NCBI RefSeq assembly: GCF_009833125.1
Contig: NZ_QRCC01000010.1
Span: forward strand, 248,001 to 312,000
Length of the DNA stretch: 64,000 bases
Direction of reading: 5' to 3'
From: Nitrosomonas sp. HPC101
Lineage (GTDB): Bacteria; Pseudomonadota; Gammaproteobacteria; Burkholderiales; Nitrosomonadaceae
Part shown: positions 36,697 through 45,287 of the stretch, piece by piece
Layout: each line of letters begins with the position of its first letter
Numbering within the stretch: position 1 is the stretch's first letter
Notes under the pieces: generated by a model
Told to the model about the DNA's origin: nothing
The model's input: only the letters and a program-made list of their open reading frames with translations
The model's database searches: none
Position numbers and translations under genes: made by a program

Positions 36697-37752
36697 TTGA
36701 ACGATATGGCAGACAAACTGACTTTTACCCGTCCGGACGACTGGCATCTGCATTTGCGTGATGGCAATGCCATGCGGTCGGTGTTGCCGGATACCGCCCG
36801 GCGTTTTGCGCGCGCCATCATCATGCCGAACCTCAAGCCGCCCATCGTGACGACCGAACAGGCAGCTGCCTACCGTGCGCGTATTCTGTCTGCCTTACCG
36901 GCTGGGCTGGCCGGGCGGTTCGAGCCGCTGATGACGCTCTATCTGACGGATGCCACGCCACCCGAAGAAATTGCCCGGGCAAAAGAGAGTGGCTTTGTGC
37001 AGGCGGTAAAACTGTATCCAGCCGGAGCAACCACGCACTCCGATGCCGGTGTCACGGATATTGCGCGCTGCGGGGCAGCGCTGGCGCAAATGGAAAAACT
37101 CGATCTGCCTTTGCTGGTACACGGGGAAGTGGTCGATCCTGCGGTAGATGTATTCGATCGGGAAAAAGTGTTCATTGATCGCGTGCTGATTCCGCTGCAG
37201 CAACGCTTTCCGGGGTTGCGCATCGTGTTTGAACATATCACCACCCGGGAGGCTGTCGAGTTTGTCCAGTCAGCTTCCGGCCGGATTGCCGCCACCATCA
37301 CTCCTCATCATCTGATGCTGAACCGCAACGCTTTGTTTACTGGTGGATTGCGTCCGCATCATTACTGCCTGCCGGTGCTGAAACGGGAGGTGCATCGCCA
37401 GGCGCTGTTGAAAGCAGCAACCAGTGGCCATGCCCGTTTTTTTTCCGGTACCGACAGCGCTCCCCATCCAGTCAGCGCCAAAGAATCCGCCTGTGGTTGC
37501 GCGGGCATTTACAGTGCGCATGCCGCCATCGAACTGTATGCTGAAGTATTCGAGCAGGTCGGCCGGCTCGATCGTCTGGAAGCCTTTGCCAGCTTTCACG
37601 GCCCCGATTTTTATGGGCTGCCGCGTAATAGCGAGCAGATCTCGCTGATCAGGGAAAGCTGGCAGATTCCGGCGCAAATCGAATTCGGCGAGGATGTGCT
37701 GATACCCCTCGGGGCGGGGGGGCAGGTGTGCTGGAAACTGGTGGGAAACTAA
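36697..37752 (+). CDS. pyrC: Dihydroorotase (class II)
   Basis: Third step of pyrimidine synthesis: cyclises carbamoyl-aspartate. 351 residues, the length of E. coli-type PyrC. Zinc ligands H17 and H19 are in DDWHLHLRDG; K105 in VQAVKLYPAGATT is the carbamylated lysine; further metal residues lie in LLVHGEV and VFEHITT, and the catalytic Asp in FSGTDSAPH. I keep the TTG at 36697 because GCGAGG is ideally placed 7 bases before it; the ATG at 36706 would give the family-like MADKLTF start but lacks a well-spaced site. Confidence 0.94.
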   Translation: MNDMADKLTFTRPDDWHLHLRDGNAMRSVLPDTARRFARAIIMPNLKPPIVTTEQAAAYRARILSALPAGLAGRFEPLMTLYLTDATPPEEIARAKESGFVQAVKLYPAGATTHSDAGVTDIARCGAALAQMEKLDLPLLVHGEVVDPAVDVFDREKVFIDRVLIPLQQRFPGLRIVFEHITTREAVEFVQSASGRIAATITPHHLMLNRNALFTGGLRPHHYCLPVLKREVHRQALLKAATSGHARFFSGTDSAPHPVSAKESACGCAGIYSAHAAIELYAEVFEQVGRLDRLEAFASFHGPDFYGLPRNSEQISLIRESWQIPAQIEFGEDVLIPLGAGGQVCWKLVGN

Positions 37753-37866
37753 TTAAATAATCTGCTGTTTTGCTGGATGAGGCGATCATTCAATCTGATA
37801 TTTCGGGGGACAGCCTGATGAAACCAGTCGAGAACAACTACTTTGCGTGATTGGTTTCAGCTGCTT

Positions 37867-37901
37867 CTGACAAAAAACCGACATTTCAACGTGTATCATA
37901 T
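37867..37901 (+). promoter_or_regulatory. Shared 35-bp upstream motif, copy 1
   Basis: A 35-base element starting CTGACAAAA and ending TGTATCATAT is identical at 29 of 35 positions, without gaps, to 42874-42908. Both copies stand before iron-uptake units (67 and 91 bases before the start codons). Each contains GACA twice, 11 bases apart, as expected for tandem binding by an OmpR-type regulator. Confidence 0.65.
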
Positions 37902-37967
37902 ACCGCTGTCGCAAACAGTAATTATTCTCCATTCGTTTATTATTCAATTCATAGAAAGTTAAATCTA

Positions 37968-38627
37968 ATGAAATTTATACCAATCATTCCTGCTGTGGGT
38001 AGTGCTGTCATGGGTAGCCTGCTTGGTTTCAATGTGATGGCTCATGCGTTATGGCTAGAGAGTGATAATGCCGGAGCCAGACTTTATTTTGGTGAATATG
38101 CTGAGAATCTTCGTGAGACTTCTCCTGGCCGACTGGATGGCATCATTGATCCGGTAATTATGCTGATCGATACAAATGGTAAGGAGAAGCAGGCCGAAGC
38201 AGTTCTTGTGGATAACCATTTCACGATTTCCCGTACGGGTGATTCAGGTACTGCTGTACTGGCGCAATCGCTCAGGCAATCCATACGTGAGCCACAGGGT
38301 GAAGTTCCTTCTCCTGTGTACAGGCGATATCTTTATGCCCGCTTGGGCAAAGGTGGCAGCCTGCCGCTCGATATACAGGATGATGGCAATCTGCTGCGTT
38401 TGACCTTCATGGGCAATCCTGTATCCAATGTTGAAGTTATCGTTATCGCACCGAGTGGATGGGAGAAACATCTGCGTACGGATGAGAAAGGTGAGATCAC
38501 TTTCCCCGGGTTGGAACCGGGCCTTCATGTAATCGAGGCGAAATATGAGCTGAATAAACCGGGTGAATTCGAGGGGAAAGCTTATGTCGTGGAAAGCCAT
38601 AAAACGACACTGACGCTTTACCGGTGA
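37968..38627 (+). CDS. Periplasmic DUF4198-like protein of an iron-uptake operon
   Basis: 219 aa from ATG 37968; the longer frame adds 39 residues without support. A signal peptide (MKFIPIIPAVGSAVMGSLLGFNVMAHA) precedes HALWLESD, the hallmark start of DUF4198/NikM-like proteins; the His and the ARLYFGEY strand may bind metal. The C-terminal part is a carboxypeptidase-regulatory-like beta domain (GNPVSNVEVIVIAPSGWEKHLRTDEKGEITFPGL). It overlaps the PepSY gene by four bases (GTGA) and belongs with the TonB receptor. Confidence 0.78.
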   Translation: MKFIPIIPAVGSAVMGSLLGFNVMAHALWLESDNAGARLYFGEYAENLRETSPGRLDGIIDPVIMLIDTNGKEKQAEAVLVDNHFTISRTGDSGTAVLAQSLRQSIREPQGEVPSPVYRRYLYARLGKGGSLPLDIQDDGNLLRLTFMGNPVSNVEVIVIAPSGWEKHLRTDEKGEITFPGLEPGLHVIEAKYELNKPGEFEGKAYVVESHKTTLTLYR

Positions 38628-39376
38628 GTACCTTGAACTCGGAAAACCAGGCAACTGCCAGTGCGGCAACATCCAGCCAATCGGTGGATCGTGTATCCGT
38701 CTCGCCGCATCCTGCCGGGCCGCGTGGCTATTTGTTCCTGCCGCAAGGAATGAGACAAGCCCGTTTCCTGGTCTGGCTGCGCCGTATACATGCCTGGACA
38801 GGTTTGTGGGGGGCAGTGCTGGGCTTGCTGTTCGGAACGACTGGTATCTTGCTGAATCACCGGAGTGAGATGAAGATCCCGCTTGCTGCGCAGCATGAAA
38901 CACGCCATACGCTGACACCTCCTGCGGAGAGCCTGCAATCGCCTGCAACACTGGAGGCCTGGCTGCGTGAAAGATTCAAACTGTCCCACGCCAGATCCCG
39001 TATTCAGCAGAAACCGGCAGGGCCTGTGCCATGGGGAGGTGGGCAGATCATGCAACCGGAGAGCTGGCACATCATGCTGCTCACTCCTGATCTCAGTCTG
39101 AATGCAGAATACTGGAAAGGTGATGTGGATGCCCGTATAGAACAGAAAGAGGCGAATGCCTGGGCGACCCTGGCTAACTTTCACAAGGGAACCGGTATGT
39201 CCAATATCTGGATACTGCTCACGGATACGTTAGCCGGTGCTCTGCTGGTACTTGCAATAACCGGCACTTTGTTGTGGAGTCGCCTGCATGGTCCACGCCT
39301 CATGGCACTGGGCCTGGCCGGTACAGTTTTTACGGTGGCTGTCACGCTTATTTTCAGAGCGTTGTCCCTGTCATAA
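38624..39376 (+). CDS. PepSY-associated membrane protein
   Basis: 250 residues starting GTG inside the preceding stop. After a polar N-terminus, the first membrane helix (LRRIHAWTGLWGAVLGLLFGTTGILLNHR) is the classical PepSY-TM pattern with conserved His, then a periplasmic part and two further helices (LTDTLAGALLVLAITGTLLW; LMALGLAGTVFTVAVTLIF). PepSY-TM proteins beside TonB receptors are thought to help reductive iron release from siderophores. This one is short (single PepSY unit). Confidence 0.82.
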   Translation: MSTLNSENQATASAATSSQSVDRVSVSPHPAGPRGYLFLPQGMRQARFLVWLRRIHAWTGLWGAVLGLLFGTTGILLNHRSEMKIPLAAQHETRHTLTPPAESLQSPATLEAWLRERFKLSHARSRIQQKPAGPVPWGGGQIMQPESWHIMLLTPDLSLNAEYWKGDVDARIEQKEANAWATLANFHKGTGMSNIWILLTDTLAGALLVLAITGTLLWSRLHGPRLMALGLAGTVFTVAVTLIFRALSLS

Positions 39377-39457
39377 GAGTATTTATCCAAGCCAGCCAAA
39401 GCCATTGTTGCTTCCAGCCAGCTAATTATTAAAAAAGAAAAGAGGCTGGAGTAATCA

Positions 39458-41647
39458 ATGAAAAGTTTATGCAGGTTTGAATTATTATCATTTCCTGTGG
39501 TTTTGCCGCTGATGTGGGGACTTACCTCATTCCATGTTGCTGCTCAGGCCCAGGAAAATATCGATCCACAGAAAAAAACGGAAAAGCAATCCAAGCTGCC
39601 GGAAATAAAGATTTCAACGGAACAGGTTCGTCCTGGCTCAATGGAAGATGTGGCAACGACAGGAAGCAAGACTGATACGCCTTCCCGGGATATTCCTGCC
39701 AGCATTGCTGTTGTACCGGCAACTGTATTGCGGGAGCAGGGAGCAACTGATATGAATGATGCGATGCGCAATGTCAGCAGTGTTCAACCGCATATGGGGG
39801 GAGGGTACGGATTTTCGAATGCTTTCACTTCACGCGGACTGTCGCTGAGTTTTCTGCGTGACAACATTCCTGATGGAGGGGCACAAAATAACTATTTTCG
39901 TACCATGTACGATGTCGACCGGATCGAAGTCTTGAAGGGACCGGGCTCTGCATTGTTCGGTGTGGCTGGTCCTGGAGGGGTCATCAACATGATTACCAGG
40001 AAACCGCAGAACAGGTTCGGCTTGTCTGTCGGTACCATGCTGGGCAGTTTCGGAACAGTCAATGGATTTCTCGATGCAACCGGTGCCATTCCCCATGTGC
40101 CGCAACTGGCTGGTCGCCTGATTGTCGATACGGAGCATACCAATGGTTATCGTGGGCTCGAGCGCGATATCGTCGAGGTATCTCCCAGTTTTATCTGGCA
40201 CCTGGCGCCTGATAAAACGCTTCTGATCGATTACGATCATCGAGAGATAAAAATCAAGCCTGATAACTATGGCATACTTTTTGATGCGAATTCAAAAATA
40301 GCAGATGTTTCGCGCGGAACCCGTTATTACAGCCCGTTCAACAAGACGGATCAGACAATCAACCGTCTTGGCGTTACGCATGACTGGATAATATCGGATG
40401 CCCTGAGTATGCGCACTGCATTTGTTTATGATGCCCGGACACTTGCACTGGCGCGAAATGCCGGAGGAAATCAGTTCAATGCCATGGGCGTCAGTACATC
40501 CCGTACCGGATATCAGCAATTCGACGATGCCGGCTATACGACATTGCAGAATGAATTTACTTGGAAAACGGTCACCGGGCCGGTAAAACACACTTTCCTG
40601 GGAGGTTTCGAGTATAAGAATGTCGATATCGATGCCATGCGGAACTTATATCTGCTGCCCAATCTGCAGATCGGGCAGCCGGTGGTTGAAACGTCATTGA
40701 ACGGACCTGAAGTGAACATCACACGTAGTTTTGACCGTCGGATCAGCAGTGATCAGGTTTCATTTTATGCTCAGGATCAAATTGACCTGACTGATCAGTT
40801 CAAGCTTCGGCTCGGAATCCGGAATGATCTCGTAGATTACAGTGACAAGGGTTTCCAGACCATTTCCGGCAATTATCAATATCGTGAAATTGCCCGGACG
40901 AAATCTATAACGACGTATTCAACCGGAGGCGTTTACCAGCCCACTAAGAATCTGGCTTTTTACGCAGGATATAGTACCGGAGCATTCATTAATCTTGCCA
41001 CTGAGGCGCATGCGGTATCCACGGCTCCGGAAACATCGGATCAGATAGAAGTGGGGGCGAAAGCCACGCTATTGGATGGTAAGGCGGATCTGAACGTAGC
41101 ATTGTTTCAGACTAATCGTGACAATTATTTTGTTACTCTGCCGGGTTCTGGCGGGATAGCCACTCAGGATGGAAAAAATCGGTCACGTGGCGTGGAGGTA
41201 TCTTTGGATGTCCGTCCGCTGGATGGTCTCAGCATCATGGGTACCGGAGTATGGATGGATCCGGAAACCCTGTCCAGAAATGTGGCTACCAATTCCGTAC
41301 TGGGGATTACCAGAAGTGTCTATGGAACTCGTCCCACCGGGGTTGCCACCTACATGGGCAACTTGTGGGCCACTTACCAGATACAAAGCGGTTTTGCGCG
41401 TGGTTTGACGTTTGGATTCGGAGCTACCTACAAAGGTGATTCCTATGCTGACAATTTGAATCTTCTGAAAGTCCCTTCTTATGTCGTGTTCGATGCAGCT
41501 GCTTCTTACAGCATCAAAAAAGTGGATCTCGCGATCAACGTAAAGAATCTGACCAACAAAACGTATTACACCAACCCGACATTTGCAGGCGCATTACCGG
41601 GTAATCCGTTGAGTGTGTTCGGCTCCATTCGTTTGAATTTCAATTGA
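39458..41647 (+). CDS. TonB-dependent siderophore receptor 1
   Basis: 729 residues. Signal peptide ends near VAAQAQ. The plug domain (TPSRDIPASIAVVPATVLREQG ... VDRIEVLKGPGSALFGVAGPGGVINMITRKP) is followed by a 22-stranded barrel and a typical outer-membrane C-terminus LSVFGSIRLNFN. A TonB box may lie in PEIKISTEQV. It belongs to the FhuA/FpvA-type siderophore class; the ligand cannot be told from sequence. There is no N-terminal STN signalling domain. Last gene of the operon with DUF4198 and PepSY proteins; a terminator follows. Confidence 0.92.
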   Translation: MKSLCRFELLSFPVVLPLMWGLTSFHVAAQAQENIDPQKKTEKQSKLPEIKISTEQVRPGSMEDVATTGSKTDTPSRDIPASIAVVPATVLREQGATDMNDAMRNVSSVQPHMGGGYGFSNAFTSRGLSLSFLRDNIPDGGAQNNYFRTMYDVDRIEVLKGPGSALFGVAGPGGVINMITRKPQNRFGLSVGTMLGSFGTVNGFLDATGAIPHVPQLAGRLIVDTEHTNGYRGLERDIVEVSPSFIWHLAPDKTLLIDYDHREIKIKPDNYGILFDANSKIADVSRGTRYYSPFNKTDQTINRLGVTHDWIISDALSMRTAFVYDARTLALARNAGGNQFNAMGVSTSRTGYQQFDDAGYTTLQNEFTWKTVTGPVKHTFLGGFEYKNVDIDAMRNLYLLPNLQIGQPVVETSLNGPEVNITRSFDRRISSDQVSFYAQDQIDLTDQFKLRLGIRNDLVDYSDKGFQTISGNYQYREIARTKSITTYSTGGVYQPTKNLAFYAGYSTGAFINLATEAHAVSTAPETSDQIEVGAKATLLDGKADLNVALFQTNRDNYFVTLPGSGGIATQDGKNRSRGVEVSLDVRPLDGLSIMGTGVWMDPETLSRNVATNSVLGITRSVYGTRPTGVATYMGNLWATYQIQSGFARGLTFGFGATYKGDSYADNLNLLKVPSYVVFDAAASYSIKKVDLAINVKNLTNKTYYTNPTFAGALPGNPLSVFGSIRLNFN

Positions 41648-41744
41648 AAAGTATGCCCAGACGAAGTTGCAGTAAAGTTGGGATGTGACAGGCTATCCGT
41701 TCGAATATAAGTGAGGTACTGGTCGCATGTTGAAGAATCCCAGC

Positions 41745-41772
41745 AACGGCTGCCAATCAACTGGCAGCCGTT
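41745..41772 (+). terminator. Terminator after TonB receptor 1
   Basis: AACGGCTGCCA (41745-41755) and TGGCAGCCGTT (41762-41772) form a perfect 11-bp stem with a 6-base loop, running into TTTT. It ends the receptor operon and also overlaps the end of the decayed gene on the other strand. Confidence 0.8.
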
Positions 41773-42162
41773 TTGCGAGGATCAGGAGCAGTGAGATCAG
41801 GTTTTGCATGTATGCGCTTGCGCTCCACAAAATCATCGAGCTGAGCGAAGTAGGCTTTGAGCCATTCGGTAATGGCCCAGGCTTCTCCCGGCGCATATGG
41901 CTCGATTTGGATGCGCTATCCGTATTGGACGGGTGATAGTTCCGCCTTTTCCATGGGACTGGTATCCATTGTCATGAAATCGGAATCGGTGTGCTGACGT
42001 TCCTGGAAATGTCTCGAATCACCCTGTAGTAGCGACTCCTGGATGAAATGTTCCATACTCCTGATCATGGCGATGCCGTAAACCGTGATTCCGAATGAGA
42101 GCAGTAGCGTATATGCCAGTATTCCCAGTGGTGATCTTTCGTCGCAGGTTTTCAGTTGCCAT
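41757..42162 (-). pseudogene. Decayed sensor-kinase gene downstream of the OmpR-type regulator
   Basis: The ATG at 42162 overlaps the regulator stop by one base, the usual regulator-kinase junction, and reads MATENLRRKIT. A one-base shift around 42125-42130 is then needed to continue into GILAYTLLLSFGITVYGIAM, a normal first membrane helix of a histidine kinase. The frame goes on (IRSMEHFIQESLLQGD... SPVQYG) to a TAG near 41932. Beyond it another open stretch (RIQIEPYAPGEAWAITEW...) runs to a stop at 41757. No HisKA or HATPase motif exists anywhere in the remnant. I infer frameshift plus large internal deletion. Confidence 0.65.
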
Positions 42163-42854
42163 CAGTTTTGTTCCTGCGCAGCAAGGCGATAACCGACACA
42201 TCGGAGTGTGTGCAGCAGTTTTTCTTCCTGCGCTATGTCTATTACCCGCCGGAGCTCGTACATATGTGAGCGCAGAATATTTCCTTCCGGTGGTTCATCA
42301 CCCCAAAGCGTTTCTTCGAGTTCGGTGCGGGAAACAACTGACGGACTTGCGCGCATCAGCACTTCCAGAAGCCGTCGTTCGCTTGCGGAGAGGTATATTT
42401 GCCGCGATCCGCGCCAGATGTGCTGCGTATCCAGATCGAATGAAAGGTTGCCTACAGTGAGCTTGCGCCTTCTGCCACGGCTCCGGGCCAGCAGTGCTTC
42501 GATGCGTACCTCAAGCTCTGCGAGCGCAAATGGTTTGGTCAGGTAGTCATCGGCGCCCGCTTTGAATCCGGCAATCTTGTCATCAAGATCGTCACGGGCG
42601 GTCAGCATGAGAATGGGTACGTGGTAATCCTGTGCACGCAGCGTGCGGATGACATCTATTCCTTCCTTCGTCGGCAATCCCCAATCAACGATCAGCGCAT
42701 GGTAATTCCCCCGCTGTGCAAGCGTAAGACCTGCGAGGCCATCCTGGGCCGCATCCAGCAGGTATCCCCGTGGTTCCAGGTAGGCAAAAAGATTAGCAAT
42801 GAGGCTGACGTTATCCTCAAGGATGAGAATACGAGCTTGAAAAGAAGGGTTCAT
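42162..42854 (-). CDS. OmpR/PhoB-type response regulator
   Basis: 230 residues. The receiver has acidic residues in ILEDN and phospho-acceptor Asp57 in IVDWGLPTKEG, with Lys in YLTKPFALAELEVRI. The C-terminal winged helix shows LSASERRLLEVLMRASPSVVSRTELEETLW and the wing HTLRCVGYRL. It is transcribed divergently from TonB receptor 2, with a 144-base shared intergenic region holding one copy of the 35-bp motif. Its kinase gene is broken, so phosphorylation must come from elsewhere or it acts unphosphorylated. Confidence 0.92.
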   Translation of the reverse strand: MNPSFQARILILEDNVSLIANLFAYLEPRGYLLDAAQDGLAGLTLAQRGNYHALIVDWGLPTKEGIDVIRTLRAQDYHVPILMLTARDDLDDKIAGFKAGADDYLTKPFALAELEVRIEALLARSRGRRRKLTVGNLSFDLDTQHIWRGSRQIYLSASERRLLEVLMRASPSVVSRTELEETLWGDEPPEGNILRSHMYELRRVIDIAQEEKLLHTLRCVGYRLAAQEQN

Positions 42855-42873
42855 GGTTTATTTCATATGTTGC

Positions 42874-42908
42874 TGACAAAACGACGACATTTCAGTTTGT
42901 ATCATATC
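42874..42908 (+). promoter_or_regulatory. Shared 35-bp upstream motif, copy 2
   Basis: Second copy of the element at 37867-37901, same length and 29 of 35 identities. It lies between the divergent OmpR-type regulator and TonB receptor 2. Both contain GACA-n7-GACA and TGTATCATAT. A natural candidate binding site of the regulator next door. Confidence 0.65.
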
Positions 42909-42998
42909 AAAATAAGAACGATTTTTGTTTATGTTTATGATATCAATATCGCGGGGAATGAGCATTTCTTGCTGACACTTTAAAACCGGAGTATTTGA

Positions 42999-45137
42999 AT
43001 GAAATTGGTATTTCGCCGTATGTTGGGCGGCACGGGAATTGTTGTTTTTACCTTGTCTTTGACTCAGGTTACATGGGCTCAGTCGACAAGCAGTGATCTG
43101 ACAGTGTTGCCTGCTGTTGAAGTTTCGGCAGATGCCGAGCCTAAGCCAACAGATGGTTATGTAGCAAAGAAAAGTTTCAGTGCAACCAGGACCGATACTC
43201 CTTTGCGTGATGTGCCCCAATCTATCACAGTGGTTACGCAGGACATGATTCGGGATCAGAACATGCTGAGTCTTACCGATGTTGTGCGGTACGTGCCGGG
43301 TGTTGTCGCTTCACAAGGAGAGGGTAATCGGGATGCGGTGATTTTCCGTGGCAATAATTCGACGGGTGATTTTTTTGTCGATGGCTTGCGCGATGACGTT
43401 CAATACTATCGTGATCTTTACAACATAGATCGCGTTGAGGTGTTGAAGGGTTCCAACGGGATGATTTTTGGGCGTGGTGGTGCGGGCGGGGTGATCAATC
43501 GCGTTACCAAAGAGGCTGATTGGACGCCAGTCAGAGAGTTTACCGGACAATTTGGATCTTTTGGCCATAAACGGTTTACTGCTGATATAGGGCAACCGAT
43601 CAACAGTATGGTTTCCACCCGGCTCAATGCGATGTACGAACATTCGGACAGCTATCGGGATGGAGTCGAACTGAAACGCTGGGGGATAAATCCGACGGCC
43701 ACCTTCATGTTGAGCGAGAAAACCAAAGTTGTATTGAGTGGGGAATATTTCTACGATCGTAGAACAGCAGATCGAGGTATTCCTTCATACGTGAATTCTG
43801 GTCGGCCGGTAGATATTGATCGATCCACATTTTTCGGCAATCCGGACGACAGTCCGACGCATGTAGATGCCTGGTCGCTTAATTCCCTGATTGAGCATAC
43901 GTTTGACAGCGGTATTAAGTTACGTAACCGTACCCGTTACGCGAATTATGACAAGTTTTATCAGAATGTATTTGCGAGCGGACAAGCAACAGCTGAGGAT
44001 GCAACAGGCACCGTATCCTTAGGGGCTTATAACGACGCAACCAAGCGGGAAAACATATTTACGCAGACAGATGTACTGTTCAAGCTGGATACATGGGGAA
44101 TAGGGCATGAATTCATGACTGGCGTAGAATATGGCCGTCAGGTGACAGACTACTCTCGTAATAACGGTTATTTCAATAATACCAGCCGAAGTACAAAAGT
44201 ATCTTTCCTAAACCCGGTTACGCACACGCCTATAACGTTCAGACCAGATGTTTCGAGAGACAATCATGGTGTAATCGAAGCAATAGGCGTCTATGCCCAG
44301 GATCAGATTACAATCATCCCGCAGGTTAAGGCAGTGTTGGGTATTCGTTACGATAATTTTGATGCCACTTTTGTGAATAATCATAGCGGTGAGAAAGTGC
44401 ATTCCAGTGATGGGTTGATTTCTCCACGTGTGGGGTTGATCTATAAACCGATAGAACCCCTTTCCATCTACGGTAATTACAGTTTGGCTTACGTACCACG
44501 TGCGGGTGATCAATTGGGTTCTCTTTCGCTGAGTAATAAAGCATTGAAGCCGGAAAAATTCATGAACCTGGAATTGGGAGCAAAATGGGATATTCGTCCT
44601 GATCTGGCATTGACGGCAGCGTTGTATCAGCTTGACCGCAGCAATGTGATAGCGACCGATCCGACCGATCCGGGAGGTACGAAGAGCATGTTAGTAGATG
44701 GACAACGTGCTCGAGGAGCGGAGATAGGGCTTACAGGGCGAATAACTCCGCAGTGGAGCGTGATGGGGGGGTATGGTTACACTGATGCGGAGATTACAAA
44801 AAATATTACAGGCGCAACGAAAGGAGCGGCTGTAGCTCAGGTGCCAAAGCATACAGTCAGTGTCTGGAATCGTTATGATTTTACATCTTATCTTGGGCTT
44901 GGTTTAGGGGTAGTCCATCGCAGCAGCATCTATGCGTCAGTCGATAATACGGTACTGTTACCAAGCTATACGCGTCTTGATGCCGCGGTATTCGTGCAGC
45001 CCCACAAGAATCTTCGTATCCAGGCCAATATTGAGAATTTGGCGAATGTCGACTATGCCGCATCAGCGCATAATAATAACAATATTATGCCCGGGGCGCC
45101 CCGCATCTTCCGTTTGACGGCAATTGCGAACTTTTAG
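42999..45137 (+). CDS. TonB-dependent siderophore receptor 2
   Basis: 712 residues. Signal peptide ends TWAQ. The plug starts SFSATRTDTPLRDVPQSITVVTQDMIRDQ and contains IDRVEVLKGSNGMIFGRGGAGGVINRVTKEA; the barrel ends in PGAPRIFRLTAIANF with the terminal Phe of outer-membrane proteins. The sequence resembles catecholate receptors (Fiu/FiuA-like), by general look only. No STN domain. GGAG lies 9 bases before the ATG. Probably controlled from the shared 35-bp motif upstream. Confidence 0.92.
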   Translation: MKLVFRRMLGGTGIVVFTLSLTQVTWAQSTSSDLTVLPAVEVSADAEPKPTDGYVAKKSFSATRTDTPLRDVPQSITVVTQDMIRDQNMLSLTDVVRYVPGVVASQGEGNRDAVIFRGNNSTGDFFVDGLRDDVQYYRDLYNIDRVEVLKGSNGMIFGRGGAGGVINRVTKEADWTPVREFTGQFGSFGHKRFTADIGQPINSMVSTRLNAMYEHSDSYRDGVELKRWGINPTATFMLSEKTKVVLSGEYFYDRRTADRGIPSYVNSGRPVDIDRSTFFGNPDDSPTHVDAWSLNSLIEHTFDSGIKLRNRTRYANYDKFYQNVFASGQATAEDATGTVSLGAYNDATKRENIFTQTDVLFKLDTWGIGHEFMTGVEYGRQVTDYSRNNGYFNNTSRSTKVSFLNPVTHTPITFRPDVSRDNHGVIEAIGVYAQDQITIIPQVKAVLGIRYDNFDATFVNNHSGEKVHSSDGLISPRVGLIYKPIEPLSIYGNYSLAYVPRAGDQLGSLSLSNKALKPEKFMNLELGAKWDIRPDLALTAALYQLDRSNVIATDPTDPGGTKSMLVDGQRARGAEIGLTGRITPQWSVMGGYGYTDAEITKNITGATKGAAVAQVPKHTVSVWNRYDFTSYLGLGLGVVHRSSIYASVDNTVLLPSYTRLDAAVFVQPHKNLRIQANIENLANVDYAASAHNNNNIMPGAPRIFRLTAIANF

Positions 45138-45222
45138 GAAAGTGCTGAATAAACCCGAAGCCATCTGCTTTGGATAAAATGCGCTTACCTGTAATACTCC
45201 GGGCTCAAGAATTAAGCAGCTC

Positions 45223-45286
45223 ACTAAGGAACCACTGATTCAATCCCAATGCGACTCATGGAGGACTTGATCAGAGGTTCTTTAGT
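45223..45286. repeat. Imperfect inverted repeat, insertion-sequence-end-like
   Basis: ACTAAGGAACCACTGATTCA (45223-45242) is the imperfect reverse complement of 45267-45286 (TTGATCAGAGGTTCTTTAGT), about 17 of 20 matching. Related single arms occur at 49452-49472 (TTGAATCAGAAGCTCTTTAA) and 50181-50204 (GATCGGAGGTTCCCTTAAG). It looks like a small non-autonomous element or the joined ends of a lost insertion sequence. Confidence 0.5.
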
Positions 45287-45287
45287 T

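Noticed and set aside
37902..42998. Fur boxes upstream of the two TonB receptors
   Set aside because: AT-rich stretches such as GTAATTATTCTCCATT are only weakly similar to the Fur consensus; not good enough to list as sites.
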